Shown: in pieces, positions 26,146-35,113 of the stretch
How the letters are laid out: every line of letters begins with the position of its first letter
Numbering within the stretch: the first letter of the stretch is position 1
Source: Paenibacillus sp. YYML68
GTDB taxonomy: Bacteria > Bacillota > Bacilli > Paenibacillales > NBRC-103111
NCBI RefSeq assembly: GCF_027923405.1
Contig: NZ_BQYI01000001.1
Span: forward strand, 2,520,501-2,584,500
Length of the DNA stretch: 64,000 nucleotides
Direction: 5' to 3'
The notes under the pieces: generated by a model
Database searches by the model: none
What the model was told of the DNA's origin: nothing
What the model saw: only the letters and a program-made list of their open reading frames with translations
Program-made: the position numbers and the translations under genes

Positions 26146-26535
26146 ATGGTGGGTATTGCTATATTATTAACCTTCTATGGACTAGGTGTGCTGCTGCAAT
26201 CTTTGCTTGAATTGCCGATACCGGCTAACGTGCTCGGGATGCTGCTGTTCGTCGCTGCTCTGTTCTCGCGTATTGTGAAGCTGGAGCAGGTGGAAGCAGC
26301 GGCCCAGTTCTTGCTTAGACATATGCTACTGCTATTCGTCCCGCTTGTCGTCGGTACGATGACGTATTATCGAGAGCTCGCGGAGCAAGCGCTGCTTATG
26401 ATCGTAAGTCTGGTCGTGAGCACGTTCGGCGTGATGCTTATTACGGGATGGACAACTAGGACGCTGGCCCGTAAGGCGGTGCACGAGGGCGCTGGAGCGG
26501 CGGCAGGACGCAACAAGGAGGCGAAGGTCGAATGA
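26146..26535 (+). CDS. lrgA: CidA/LrgA family membrane protein
   Basis: 129 residues from ATG 26146 with AAAGGGAG upstream. Four membrane segments and the family core LLELPIPANVLGMLLFVAALF, then LFVPLVVGTMTYY. CidA/LrgA proteins are holin-like and linked to murein hydrolase control and, in several Bacilli, to pyruvate transport together with an LrgB partner. The next gene overlaps by 4 bases and encodes that partner. No LytSR-type regulator is near. Cid and Lrg types cannot be told apart here. Confidence 0.88.
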   Translation: MVGIAILLTFYGLGVLLQSLLELPIPANVLGMLLFVAALFSRIVKLEQVEAAAQFLLRHMLLLFVPLVVGTMTYYRELAEQALLMIVSLVVSTFGVMLITGWTTRTLARKAVHEGAGAAAGRNKEAKVE

Positions 26536-27224
26536 CGATTGCCGACTGGCTGGAGCAGCCCGCTGTTGCGCTTCCGGTCACACTGGGCGCTTATGTGTTC
26601 GGCCTGTGGCTGAACAGGCGGTATGCTTCGCTGCATCCGCTATTCGTATGCTCCTTACTTCTCATCGGCTTGCTGCTGCTCTTGAACGTACCGTATGCAT
26701 CGTATCGGCAAGGGACGGAAGCGCTCGTCTTTATACTCGGGCCGGCCACGGTCGCTCTTGGTGTTCCGTTATACAAAAATGCCCGCTCCATCGGGCGTCA
26801 CGCGCTGCCGATCGCCGCGGGTATTACAGTAGGCTCGATTAGTGCACTCTTGCTGTCAGCTGCACTCGTCTGGAGTCTGGGCGGCAGCGTGCAGCTCATG
26901 CTCTCGATGATGCCGAAGTCGGTCACGACGCCGGTAGCCGTCGAGATCTCGCGTCAGGCCGGAGGTATTCCTGAGCTGACGACGGTGCTCACGGTGCTGA
27001 CCGGTTTAATGGGCAGCATGTTCGGTCCTGCCTTGTTGAAGCTTGCCGGCGTTCGGGATGACATCTCGCTTGGCACGGCGATGGGTACAGGCTCTCACGG
27101 CATCGGCACAGCACGCATGCTGCGCGATTCGGAGCTGGCTGGCAGCGTCAGCGGGTTCGCGATGGGAGCTGCGGCGATTTTGACAAGTGTACTGTTTGTG
27201 CCTCTGTATATGTGGCTGTCATAA
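26532..27224 (+). CDS. lrgB: CidB/LrgB family membrane protein
   Basis: 230 residues with about seven membrane segments. LrgB signatures: MMPKSVTTPVAVEISRQAGGIPELT and GTAMGTGSHGIGTARML. The start overlaps the lrgA stop (ATGA), so the pair is translationally coupled and probably works as one complex in the membrane (holin/antiholin-like or pyruvate facilitator). A terminator follows. Confidence 0.93.
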   Translation: MTIADWLEQPAVALPVTLGAYVFGLWLNRRYASLHPLFVCSLLLIGLLLLLNVPYASYRQGTEALVFILGPATVALGVPLYKNARSIGRHALPIAAGITVGSISALLLSAALVWSLGGSVQLMLSMMPKSVTTPVAVEISRQAGGIPELTTVLTVLTGLMGSMFGPALLKLAGVRDDISLGTAMGTGSHGIGTARMLRDSELAGSVSGFAMGAAAILTSVLFVPLYMWLS

Positions 27225-27283
27225 AAGATCTGCGGTCACTTCACGTATCGTTAACAATCGAATGTAGGCAAAAAGCTAGTCAT

Positions 27284-27315
27284 AACGGGGGCGCACACGA
27301 TGCGGCCCCGTTTTT
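27284..27315 (+). terminator. Terminator after lrgB
   Basis: AACGGGGGCGCA (27284-27295) pairs with TGCGGCCCCGTT (27301-27312) with one internal mismatch, followed by TTT. Confidence 0.8.
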
Positions 27316-27339
27316 GGCATCGGGACAAGCTGGATGAAA

Positions 27340-27379
27340 GTTACAAAAGCTTAACAACGCGAAAACGCCTTCTTAATAA
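27340..27379 (+). promoter_or_regulatory. Possible PhoP half-sites and promoter before the OlsB-like gene
   Basis: GTTACA (27340-27345) and TTAACA (27351-27356) are spaced 11 bp apart, as in PhoP boxes. TTAACA may also act as a -35 box with a poor -10 TAATAA at 27374 after 17 bases. Only two half-sites are present, so the reading is weak. Confidence 0.35.
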
Positions 27380-27434
27380 ACGTCTGCTACGCTGAGTGTG
27401 TAACCATCACCCACATCAGAAAGGCGTGTTGACG

Positions 27435-28205
27435 ATGATCACAACAGCGAGTCAAGCTTCTCGGGAGCCATCCCAACTGGCGGTCATGCTTGCTACTACG
27501 GAGGATGAGGTTGAGCAGGCGCTGCGACTGCGGTACCAGGTGTTTGTCGAAGAGGAGAAGAACATGCTCCTTCGCTCCGATCGTGGGCTTGAGCAGGATG
27601 CTTACGACGCTTATTGCGATCATTTGATCGTTAAAGATATCGAATCAAGCGAAGTTGTCGGCACGTATCGGCTGTTGCCGGGGGAGCGGGCGCTGTCGAA
27701 TATCGGCTTCTATTCCGAGACGGAGTTCGATCTTACGGGCTTTGTGCCTTATAAAGAACGAACGCTGGAGCTTGGCAGAAGCTGCATCGCTCCGGCCTAC
27801 AGAGGCGGCAAGGCGATCCAGCTGCTGTGGGAAGGGATCGCGCAATACATTACGGAGCGCAACTATCATTACTTGATCGGCTGCGCGAGCGTACATTTAC
27901 ATAGTCTGGATGAGGTGAACTTGATCTATACGCTGCTGCATCGCAAGCAGGTCATTACGGATCGGTTCGGCATCCAGCCGCTGGAGACACATCGTATCGA
28001 CGGCTTGCAGGTAATCGAGACCGAGCTGACGGACAAGGAGCTGTTCCGCAAGCTGCCCCCGCTCATGAAGGGGTACCAGTGGCTCGGAGCTGAGATCGGC
28101 GGTGATCCGGCTTATGATGAAGTGTTCCGCACCGTCGATTTTTTCATCATTCTGGAGAAGGACCGGGTGACGCGGCGGTACCAGAAGCATTTCTTAACTC
28201 GCTGA
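27435..28205 (+). CDS. OlsB-like GNAT N-acyltransferase (COG3176)
   Basis: About 256 residues from ATG 27435, with AAAGGCG upstream. The fold is GNAT-like with the OlsB-type signature: LRLRYQVFVEE near the start, VVGTYRLLPGE, and the core LELGRSCIAPAYRGGKAIQLLWEGIAQYI, then LIGCASVHL. Proteins of this family acylate the amino group of an amino acid (ornithine in OlsB, glycine in GlsB) with a 3-hydroxy fatty acid, giving a phosphorus-free membrane lipid. The acceptor here is unknown. The next gene is a second acyltransferase, 36 bases downstream, which is what a two-step aminolipid pathway needs. Confidence 0.8.
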   Translation: MITTASQASREPSQLAVMLATTEDEVEQALRLRYQVFVEEEKNMLLRSDRGLEQDAYDAYCDHLIVKDIESSEVVGTYRLLPGERALSNIGFYSETEFDLTGFVPYKERTLELGRSCIAPAYRGGKAIQLLWEGIAQYITERNYHYLIGCASVHLHSLDEVNLIYTLLHRKQVITDRFGIQPLETHRIDGLQVIETELTDKELFRKLPPLMKGYQWLGAEIGGDPAYDEVFRTVDFFIILEKDRVTRRYQKHFLTR

Positions 28206-28241
28206 TGCCGGATGGACTTGGATAGATGGAGGTCGTAAGTC

Positions 28242-29210
28242 GTGTACGAATGGATTGCTGCATTAACGAAGAACGAGCGGGTGCTGTCCACAATCGCAGG
28301 TGTAGCTGCAAGACTACCAGATTGGTTCCTCGCACTCATATGCAAGAGCATTGCCATGCTGCTCTATGGGCTAAGCGGGACTGGACTGAGGCAGCGTATC
28401 TTGTCCAACATGGAGCGGCTGCTACCTCATTATGATGCGAGAAGCTTGAAGCGGGAACGATTCCGGTACTATGAGAATATGGTATTCGCCGTCTATGAAA
28501 TATTGCTAGGCTCGTACTTGCTGCCAGCAAGAGCGGAGCGCCGCTTCGCAGCTGAGGGTGAGGAGCATCTGAAGGAGGCGCTTAAGCTAGGCAAGGGTGC
28601 CATCGTATATACACCGCATGTCGGCAATTTCTTCTATTATTATTGGTACTTGTCCCGACGGTATCATTGTACAACGATTGCAACGGCAAGCAGCGAAGAG
28701 CTGAGGCCGCTGTACCTGCGTATGCATGCGATCGGCTGCGACGGCTTCGACTATGATACGACGCCTCCGCTTGAGCTGCTGCGCAAGCTGAGAAAGCATC
28801 TGCAGTCGAATGGGGTTATCTTCATTCTGGGTGATTTCTACAGGCCGACATTCCCCAGGTCACGCTTCTTCGGCAAGCCAACACGCACACCTGATGGTGC
28901 AGCACTGCTCTCGATTGACATGCAGGCGCCGGTGGTGCCGTTCTGCGGCTGGCGCGAGCGAGGCTTCTTGCACCGGATACGCTTCGAGGAGCCGATGCAC
29001 CTATCGGAAGCATATAACAAGGCGGAGCGATCGGAGGCGACAGTGCTTCTGAATCAATACATGGAGCGCGTCATTACGGAGCGTCCGGCGCAATGGTTCT
29101 ATTGGTTCAATGCGGATGAGCGGTGGGAGAAGGAGCACACGATAGAGCGAACCGAGCAGTCCGCGTCCTCGAAGGAAGCCGAGGAGTGCAATCAAACGCA
29201 AACGGCATAA
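28242..29210 (+). CDS. LpxL/HtrB-like lysophospholipid acyltransferase
   Basis: 322 residues with a GTG start preceded by GGAGGTC. It resembles the lipid A acyltransferase (LpxL/HtrB) branch of the LPLAT superfamily: N-terminal membrane-associated helix (LICKSIAMLLYGLSG), the active-site block YTPHVGNFFYYY (H-x-G-N), GVIFILGDFY, PRSRFFGKPTRTPDGAALLS and the tail PAQWFYWFNADERW. A Gram-positive host makes no lipid A, so the acceptor should be another lipid. Coupled in order with the OlsB-like gene, it is a candidate for the O-acylation step. The last 25 residues are a hydrophilic tail. Confidence 0.8.
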   Translation: MYEWIAALTKNERVLSTIAGVAARLPDWFLALICKSIAMLLYGLSGTGLRQRILSNMERLLPHYDARSLKRERFRYYENMVFAVYEILLGSYLLPARAERRFAAEGEEHLKEALKLGKGAIVYTPHVGNFFYYYWYLSRRYHCTTIATASSEELRPLYLRMHAIGCDGFDYDTTPPLELLRKLRKHLQSNGVIFILGDFYRPTFPRSRFFGKPTRTPDGAALLSIDMQAPVVPFCGWRERGFLHRIRFEEPMHLSEAYNKAERSEATVLLNQYMERVITERPAQWFYWFNADERWEKEHTIERTEQSASSKEAEECNQTQTA

Positions 29211-29224
29211 GGAGAGGTGTCTAG

Positions 29225-30187
29225 ATGGATACAGGAAGCCATTTGTTATTCGGCGCGACGCTTGCAGGACTTGCGATGCTGCACCCGGAGGTGGCAGGCA
29301 GCCCGGCCCTGCAGCACGCGATGCTTACGGCTACAATGATCGGCTCGCATGCGCCTGACTTCGATACGGTCGCTAGATTGCGCGGGTACACCGCCTATAT
29401 TCGTACACATCGGGGATTGACGCATTCGCTGCCTGCGCTGTTCATCTGGCCGCTGCTGCTTGCGCTGCCGATCGCTTATGGGTTCGGGGTGTGGGAGCAT
29501 GTGCTCCTGCTGTACGTATGGTCATTCGCTGCCGTGTTCTTCCACGTCTTCCTCGATTGGTTCAACGCGTATGGGGTACAATGCTTCCGACCGTTCTCGC
29601 GCAAGTGGCAGCATCTGGATGTGTTGACGCTGTTTGAGCCGTTCTTGTTCGTCATCCATGCGGCCGGTCTCGTCTGGTGGATCGGGTCTGGTTCGAATCC
29701 GGGGTTGCTGTTCCTCGGCATATATATCGTGACCTTCTTATATATCACGGTGAGAACGATCCACCATGGCTACGTCGTGCGGCGGGTCAGAGAGCATATT
29801 GGCGTGGATGGCATTTGTCATGTTGTGCCGAGCCTGCATTGGCTGCGCTGGCAGTTCGTGCTCGAGTCGGACAGCTATTTTTATACGGGTGTGGTGCGCG
29901 GCAAGACCATTGAAGTGAAGGATATGTATGAGAAGCAAGAGAGTGATGTAATTATTGAAGCGACGAAGGCGATTGATGGCGTGCGCGCGTTCCTGCAGTT
30001 CGCCCAGCGCATTCATGTGTGCGCGCTGGAGAAGCAGGACGGCTACGTTGTGCAGTGGCGCGACGTTCGATTTTGGCATAACCATCAGCTGCCGTTCGGC
30101 GTCGATGTGAAGCTAGACCGTGACATGCAGGTGATCAGTCATTCGCTCGGCTGGAAGAAGAAGGCATGGGACCCTCCTTATGTGTAA
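29225..30187 (+). CDS. YfhP/DUF457 family membrane-bound metal-dependent hydrolase
   Basis: 320 residues with about four to five membrane segments in the first 180 residues and a soluble C-terminal domain. Metal-binding family motifs: DTGSHLLFGA, GSHAPDFDTV, THRGLTHS and FHVFLDWFNAYG. This is the YfhP-like group (LexA-binding, inner-membrane-bound putative hydrolase); its reaction is unproven. AAGGAGAGGTG precedes the ATG. It lies 14 bases after the acyltransferase, so it may share the lipid operon. Confidence 0.88.
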   Translation: MDTGSHLLFGATLAGLAMLHPEVAGSPALQHAMLTATMIGSHAPDFDTVARLRGYTAYIRTHRGLTHSLPALFIWPLLLALPIAYGFGVWEHVLLLYVWSFAAVFFHVFLDWFNAYGVQCFRPFSRKWQHLDVLTLFEPFLFVIHAAGLVWWIGSGSNPGLLFLGIYIVTFLYITVRTIHHGYVVRRVREHIGVDGICHVVPSLHWLRWQFVLESDSYFYTGVVRGKTIEVKDMYEKQESDVIIEATKAIDGVRAFLQFAQRIHVCALEKQDGYVVQWRDVRFWHNHQLPFGVDVKLDRDMQVISHSLGWKKKAWDPPYV

Positions 30188-30481
30188 GGATTTATTCAGA
30201 AGTGGGGAAATTAGGTAGCCTCTGGAATGAGATTTAGTCGATTTATGTCGAAAGGTGTAAAATATTATCGAAATCAACCGGATATCGTATTGACGGTTTG
30301 CAAGAAGCTATGCTTAAATAGTAGGAGAATAGGCATAGTTTTAAAGCTGGCGCGTTGACGATGTGCGAATGATTACATACGGGTGCTTAGCATTCTATTT
30401 CGCACCGCAATGGGCCTGACTTGATACGAAGTCGGGTCATTTTATTTTTTCATGACATGAGTGGCGATGGAGGTCATGCTG
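30188..30481 (+). other. Spacer before the pilus operon with a terminator
   Basis: No gene seen. TTGACG (30291) with TTAAAT about 18 bases later is a candidate promoter. GCCTGACTT (30414-30422) pairs with AAGTCGGGT (30429-30437) with wobbles, followed by CATTTTATTTTTTC, a terminator-like end only 30 bases before pilB. If the promoter is real, this hairpin would attenuate pilB transcription. I did not recognise a c-di-GMP riboswitch, which often precedes pilus genes. Confidence 0.45.
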
Positions 30482-32149
30482 ATGGCACCGCGTAAACGGA
30501 TCGGCGACCTGCTCGTGGACGCGGGACTGCTGACACAGGAGCAGCTTGCTTCTGCGCTGCAGGAACAGCGGGAGACGAAGATGCGTCTCGGCGAGTTTCT
30601 CATTAACCGCCATTATATTACAGAGCAGCAGTTGATTGAGGTGCTGGAATTTCAGCTCGGCATTCCGCACATCCAGCTGTATAGGCAGAAGATTGAGCCG
30701 AAGGTCATTAACTTGATTCCACAGAGGCTGGCGGAGCAGCATCAGGTGCTGCCTGTCCGTGCTGAGGGCAACAAGCTGGTGCTGGCGATGGCTGACCCGC
30801 TCGATTACTTCGCGATCGATGAGCTAAGGATGAGTACTGGATTGCGAATCGAGCCAACCATTGCGGCGCGGGATGAGCTGCAGCGGGCGATTAAGCGGTA
30901 TTACGGGCTACAGGAGTCGGTCGATCAGATCAGCCAAATTTTGCAGAGCCGAGAATCCGAGGAAGTCAAGCCGCAGACGAACGAGGAGGAAGACTCGCCT
31001 GTCGTCAAGACGGTTAATCAGATCATCATCCAGGCCGTTCAGATCGGTGCAAGCGATATTCATATTGATCCGCAGGAGGACAGCCTTCGTATCCGGTATC
31101 GGGTGGACGGCATTATGCGTACCGAGCGTACGCTGCCTCCACACATGCAGAGCGTCATTATCGCGAGAATCAAGATTATGGCGAACTTGAACGTCGCCGA
31201 GCGCAGACTGCCTCAGGATGGCCGAGTCGAGATGGATATTGAATTCCGCAAGGTCGACATCCGGATCTCCACATTGCCGACGATTCATGGGGAGAAGATC
31301 GTAATGCGTGTTCTCGACCTCGGCAGTGCGCTGACGGAGATCGAGAAGCTAGGCTTGTCGGAGCATAATTATGGATTATTCATGAAGGGCATTCAAGGCG
31401 CTCACGGCGTCGTGCTCATTACAGGTCCTACCGGAAGCGGTAAGACGACGACGCTGTATTCCGCGCTAAGCCGTCTGAACCGGGAGGATACCAACATCAT
31501 TACGGTCGAGGACCCGGTCGAGTATCAGCTGCAGGGCATTAACCAGGTGCAGGTCAATCTGGTAACCGGATTGACGTTCGCCCGAGGGCTGCGCGCGATA
31601 CTGCGTCAAGATCCGAACATCGTCATGATCGGGGAGATCCGCGACGTAGAGACGGCCGAGATCGCGGTTCGTGCCGCGATGACGGGTCATCTGGTGCTCA
31701 GCACCTTGCATACGAATAGTGCCGTGAATGCGATAACCCGACTCATCGACATGGGGGTAGAGCCGTTCCTCGTATCATCGGCCGTCAATTGCATCGTCGC
31801 TCAGCGACTCGTCAGACGCATCTGTCCAGGCTGTATGACGGAGTACGCGCCTTCAGACGAAGAGCGCACTCTGCTTGCGGAGCATGGGATTGAAGCGGGG
31901 ATGCTGCGCAAAGGTCGAGGCTGCGGGGAATGCGGGCGTACAGGCTACCGAGGGCGTCTTGCGATTCACGAGGTGCTCATGCTCGACGACACACTTCGCT
32001 CGATGATTCTACAGAAGCGGTCGGACAGCGATTACCGTACCTATGCGCTTACACGGACGTATGAGCCGCTGCTGAAGGACGGGCTGCGCAAGGTAGCAGC
32101 GGGTATGACGACGATGGTGGAAGTATTCCGAGTGGCGGGCACCGAGTAG
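30482..32149 (+). CDS. pilB: Type IV pilus assembly ATPase PilB
   Basis: About 555 residues. N-terminal MshEN/GspE-N domain (IGDLLVDAGLLTQEQL, then LGIPHIQL), which in relatives binds c-di-GMP or the platform partner. ATPase core: Walker A GPTGSGKTTT, Asp box ITVEDPVEYQ, Walker B MIGEIRDVETAEIA, His box GHLVLSTLHTN, and the four-Cys zinc motif CPGC..GCGECG. It powers pilus extension from the cytoplasmic face. The ATG at 30482 is 8 bases after GGAGGTC; two in-frame upstream starts (30461, 30476) lack spacing. It leads the pilus operon. Confidence 0.95.
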   Translation: MAPRKRIGDLLVDAGLLTQEQLASALQEQRETKMRLGEFLINRHYITEQQLIEVLEFQLGIPHIQLYRQKIEPKVINLIPQRLAEQHQVLPVRAEGNKLVLAMADPLDYFAIDELRMSTGLRIEPTIAARDELQRAIKRYYGLQESVDQISQILQSRESEEVKPQTNEEEDSPVVKTVNQIIIQAVQIGASDIHIDPQEDSLRIRYRVDGIMRTERTLPPHMQSVIIARIKIMANLNVAERRLPQDGRVEMDIEFRKVDIRISTLPTIHGEKIVMRVLDLGSALTEIEKLGLSEHNYGLFMKGIQGAHGVVLITGPTGSGKTTTLYSALSRLNREDTNIITVEDPVEYQLQGINQVQVNLVTGLTFARGLRAILRQDPNIVMIGEIRDVETAEIAVRAAMTGHLVLSTLHTNSAVNAITRLIDMGVEPFLVSSAVNCIVAQRLVRRICPGCMTEYAPSDEERTLLAEHGIEAGMLRKGRGCGECGRTGYRGRLAIHEVLMLDDTLRSMILQKRSDSDYRTYALTRTYEPLLKDGLRKVAAGMTTMVEVFRVAGTE

Positions 32150-32212
32150 GCAGCGTGATGCAGACTGTTCGTTATTAAGAATGAATTCTGAGTTGGAAGG
32201 AGGCGATGGAGC

Positions 32213-33250
32213 TTGAGCATGTTCGATATATTGAAGCTAGCCCATGAGAAGAAGGCATCGGACATTCACGTGACGGTTCACTCTCCGATTATGCTGCGCA
32301 TTCACGGTGAACTGAAGCCGATTAATGACGAAGCGCTGACGCCAGCACAAACGATCGAATTGGCGAAAGAGCTGATGACAAGTGAGCAGTACCAGACGTT
32401 CATGGAGCGCGGCGATCTCGATTTCTCCTACGGCATTCCGGATGTTTCCCGTTATCGGGTCAATGTGTTCCGGCAGAAGGGAAGCGTCAGTCTGACGATT
32501 CGCTTGATCCCGTCGCGCATCCCGCAGATGGAGAGTCTCGGCTTGCCGCCGATGGCCGAGGAGTTCGCTAGGAAGCCGCAAGGGCTGTTGCTGGTGACCG
32601 GACCTACCGGGAGCGGGAAGTCGACGACGCTGGCTGCGATTCTGGACTACATCAATCGAAGCCGCAACGATCATATCATCACGCTCGAGGACCCGATCGA
32701 GTTCATCCATCCGCATAAGTCATGTATTGTGAACCAGCGGGAGATCGGGGTCGATACCGATTCGTTCGCAACTGGACTGCGGGCGGCGCTCCGCCAAGAT
32801 CCAGATGTCATACTGGTCGGTGAGATGCGCGACCTCGAGACGATCAGCACGGCGATTACAGCGGCAGAGACAGGTCATCTCGTGTTCGGGACGCTGCATA
32901 CGGCGGATGCGCCGCAGACGATCGACCGCGTCATCGACGTCTTCCCGCCGGAGGCGCAGCAGCAAATACGCGTCCAGCTCGCCTCGGTGCTGCTCGGTGT
33001 GATGGCCCAGCGTCTATTGCCGACAGCAGACGGACAGGGGCGCGTGGCGGCGATCGAGGTCATGGTCAACACGCCGGCGATTGCGAACCTGATCCGCTCG
33101 GAGAAGGTGCACCAGATTCGATCGACGATGCAGACCGGCAAGGCGCAAGGGATGCAGACGATGGAGATGGCGCTTCGCGAGCTGCTGCAGAACCGTGTCA
33201 TAACGGTCGATAGCGCGAAGGAAGCGATGTTCGGATTTGCTGACCTGTAG
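32213..33250 (+). CDS. pilT: Type IV pilus retraction ATPase PilT
   Basis: 345 residues with a TTG start 8 bases after AAGGAGGCGAT. PilT-type ATPase: N-terminal PAS-like domain (KKASDIHVTVHSP), Walker A GPTGSGKSTT, Asp box ITLEDPIEF, Walker B ILVGEMRDLETI, His box GHLVFGTLHTADA and the C-terminal retraction signature AIANLIRSEKVHQI (the AIRNLIRE-like motif). It lacks the zinc motif, as PilT should. Its presence suggests that the pili can retract, so twitching or DNA uptake is possible. Confidence 0.95.
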   Translation: MSMFDILKLAHEKKASDIHVTVHSPIMLRIHGELKPINDEALTPAQTIELAKELMTSEQYQTFMERGDLDFSYGIPDVSRYRVNVFRQKGSVSLTIRLIPSRIPQMESLGLPPMAEEFARKPQGLLLVTGPTGSGKSTTLAAILDYINRSRNDHIITLEDPIEFIHPHKSCIVNQREIGVDTDSFATGLRAALRQDPDVILVGEMRDLETISTAITAAETGHLVFGTLHTADAPQTIDRVIDVFPPEAQQQIRVQLASVLLGVMAQRLLPTADGQGRVAAIEVMVNTPAIANLIRSEKVHQIRSTMQTGKAQGMQTMEMALRELLQNRVITVDSAKEAMFGFADL

Positions 33251-33288
33251 ACTACACATCCCGATCAAGACGGAGCTGAGCAACGATC

Positions 33289-34503
33289 ATGCCTAAGTTC
33301 GTATACACCGCTGTTGACGATTATGGCCGCTACTACAAAGGCTCCATAGATGCCCAGTCGTTTCAATCCGCGATGGATGAGCTGAGAGGCAAGGGGCTGT
33401 GGATACTCGATCTACTGGATCAGAGCACGAGCATTCTGCACAAGGAGCTGAAGTTCGGCGCGCCGCAGGTGAAGAGCGAGCACTTCACCGTATTCTGCCG
33501 GCAGCTGGCGACGCTGTACAAGTCTGGCATCAGCATGGTGGAAGCGGTCCGGGTGCTAAGTGAGCAGTCGGAGAGCAAGGAGTTCCGCAAAATATTAAGC
33601 GACATCTCCGACGAGATGTCGCGGGGGATGCAGTTCTCCGATGCGGCGGCCAGCTACCCGAGCGTCTTCTCTGGCATCTTCATTAATATGGTGCGTGCTG
33701 GTGAAGCGAGCGGTAATCTCGACGAGATGCTGACGCGTCTTGCGATCTTCTACGAGAAAGAGTATTACACCAAGCAAAAGGTGAAATCGGCGATGGTATA
33801 CCCGGCCATAATGGCGGTCGTAACGATCATCGTCGTGATCATATTAATGACCTTCGTCGTGCCGAGGCTCGTGAGCAACTTTGAGGTGATGGGTCTTGAG
33901 CTTCCGCTGCCGACCCTCATCGTCATCGCGATCAGCGACTGGATGAAGCAGTTCTGGTATATCGTGCTTATCTCGTTATGCATCCCGCCGATTGCGCTGA
34001 AGGTGATCAAGAGCAATCCGAAGGGTGTCTATGCGCTCGATTACATCAAGCTGAAGCTTCCGGTGTTCGGCAAGCTGTGGCACAAGCAGGCGCTCTCGCG
34101 CTTCAGCCGCACGTTCTGCTCGCTGTTCGCTGCGGCGATCCCGATGCTGCAGATGATGACGATCGTATCGACCGTCGTCGGCAACGAGGTCGTCGCCAAG
34201 CTCATTCGCGACTCCCGCGAAGGCTTGCGCTCCGGTAACTCGATCGCCGAGCCATTCCGCAATTCGTGGCTGTTCCCGCCGATGGTCGTACAGATGCTGC
34301 AGGTCGGGGAACGAACAGGGGCGCTCGATACGATGCTGGAGAAGGTGGCTGACTTCTACGAGGCGGATGTCGATGCGATGGCAGACCGACTGAAGTCGCT
34401 GCTGGAGCCGATCATGATCCTGATTCTCGCCGTTATCGTCGGAGGGATCGTGCTCGCCGTCATGCTGCCGTCGTTCAAGCTGATGGAGAACATGGGAGGA
34501 TAA
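33289..34503 (+). CDS. pilC: Type IV pilus platform protein PilC
   Basis: 404 residues. GspF/PilC family, two T2SSF helical repeats (about 70-190 and 270-395) and three membrane segments (about 170-195, 215-240 and 375-398). Typical stretches: FCRQLATLYKSGISMVEAVR, FINMVRAGEASGNLDEML, MVVQMLQVGERTGALDTML. It joins the ATPases to the growing pilus at the membrane. The Shine-Dalgarno is weak (GGAG about 13 bases before the ATG). Confidence 0.95.
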   Translation: MPKFVYTAVDDYGRYYKGSIDAQSFQSAMDELRGKGLWILDLLDQSTSILHKELKFGAPQVKSEHFTVFCRQLATLYKSGISMVEAVRVLSEQSESKEFRKILSDISDEMSRGMQFSDAAASYPSVFSGIFINMVRAGEASGNLDEMLTRLAIFYEKEYYTKQKVKSAMVYPAIMAVVTIIVVIILMTFVVPRLVSNFEVMGLELPLPTLIVIAISDWMKQFWYIVLISLCIPPIALKVIKSNPKGVYALDYIKLKLPVFGKLWHKQALSRFSRTFCSLFAAAIPMLQMMTIVSTVVGNEVVAKLIRDSREGLRSGNSIAEPFRNSWLFPPMVVQMLQVGERTGALDTMLEKVADFYEADVDAMADRLKSLLEPIMILILAVIVGGIVLAVMLPSFKLMENMGG

Positions 34504-34663
34504 GAGGGTTAAGGCGTAAGGCAAGAACTCCTGAGCTTCTAGCGACCCCATCCTCATGCTGCAAGCGACCGACGCTCCAACGATTCGAAGGTCAACGTTG
34601 TCTGTCCCTACGGTCCAAGTCTTCTAATCAGGAAGAACCTTAAATGTGAGAGGGGAAATTTCT

Positions 34664-35014
34664 ATGACGAAATTCATGAACACACGCTTCAGACTGACAA
34701 AAAATCAAAAGGGTATGACGTTGATCGAGCTTATGGCGGTAGTCGTTATTCTCGGTATTCTGGCAGCAGTTGCCGGAGCAGCGGTGACAGGAAGCTTCTC
34801 GAAGTCTAAGTCGGGTACTGATGCAGCTTCGGTCAGAATTATTACTGATGCAGCTCAGCGTTATGTCATGGAAACAAATGCGACAGAAGCTCCTACTTTG
34901 GCGACATTAGTTTCGGATGGTTACCTTTCTTCCACGCCAACGGTGCAGTCGGATTCTACGAAGGCGTTCGTCATTTCGATTAACAATGGTGTCGTATCTG
35001 TAGCTATTGAGTAA
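34664..35014 (+). CDS. pilA: Major type IV pilin (prepilin)
   Basis: 116 residues from the ATG after GAGAGGGG. A 17-residue leader ends in KNQKG and is cut before Met18 (GMTLIELMAVVVILGILAAVAGAAV); Glu at +5 is present. The rest is a small globular domain rich in S, T, A and V, without the Cys pair of many pilins. It is the likely fibre subunit. It lies inside the operon between pilC and pilD, with 160 bases upstream and a strong terminator downstream, so it may be made in excess of its neighbours. Confidence 0.92.
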   Translation: MTKFMNTRFRLTKNQKGMTLIELMAVVVILGILAAVAGAAVTGSFSKSKSGTDAASVRIITDAAQRYVMETNATEAPTLATLVSDGYLSSTPTVQSDSTKAFVISINNGVVSVAIE

Positions 35015-35076
35015 ACTTGATCATCACGATCAAGTAGGAATCAACAAAGGTAACCCCTCATCGGGTTACCTTTGTT
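35015..35076 (+). terminator. Two consecutive hairpins after the pilin gene
   Basis: ACTTGATC/GATCAAGT (35015-35022, 35028-35035), then AACAAAGGTAACCC/GGGTTACCTTTGTT (35043-35056, 35063-35076), a perfect 14-bp stem. The first may protect the pilin mRNA end, the second should terminate. Confidence 0.85.
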
Positions 35077-35113
35077 ACCCTTTATCTCACGCTTACGTAA
35101 AGGAGTTAGCCTG

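Noticed and set aside
30188-30480. A c-di-GMP riboswitch before pilB
   Set aside because: None of the conserved GEMM core segments could be found; only a terminator-like hairpin and a weak promoter are visible.
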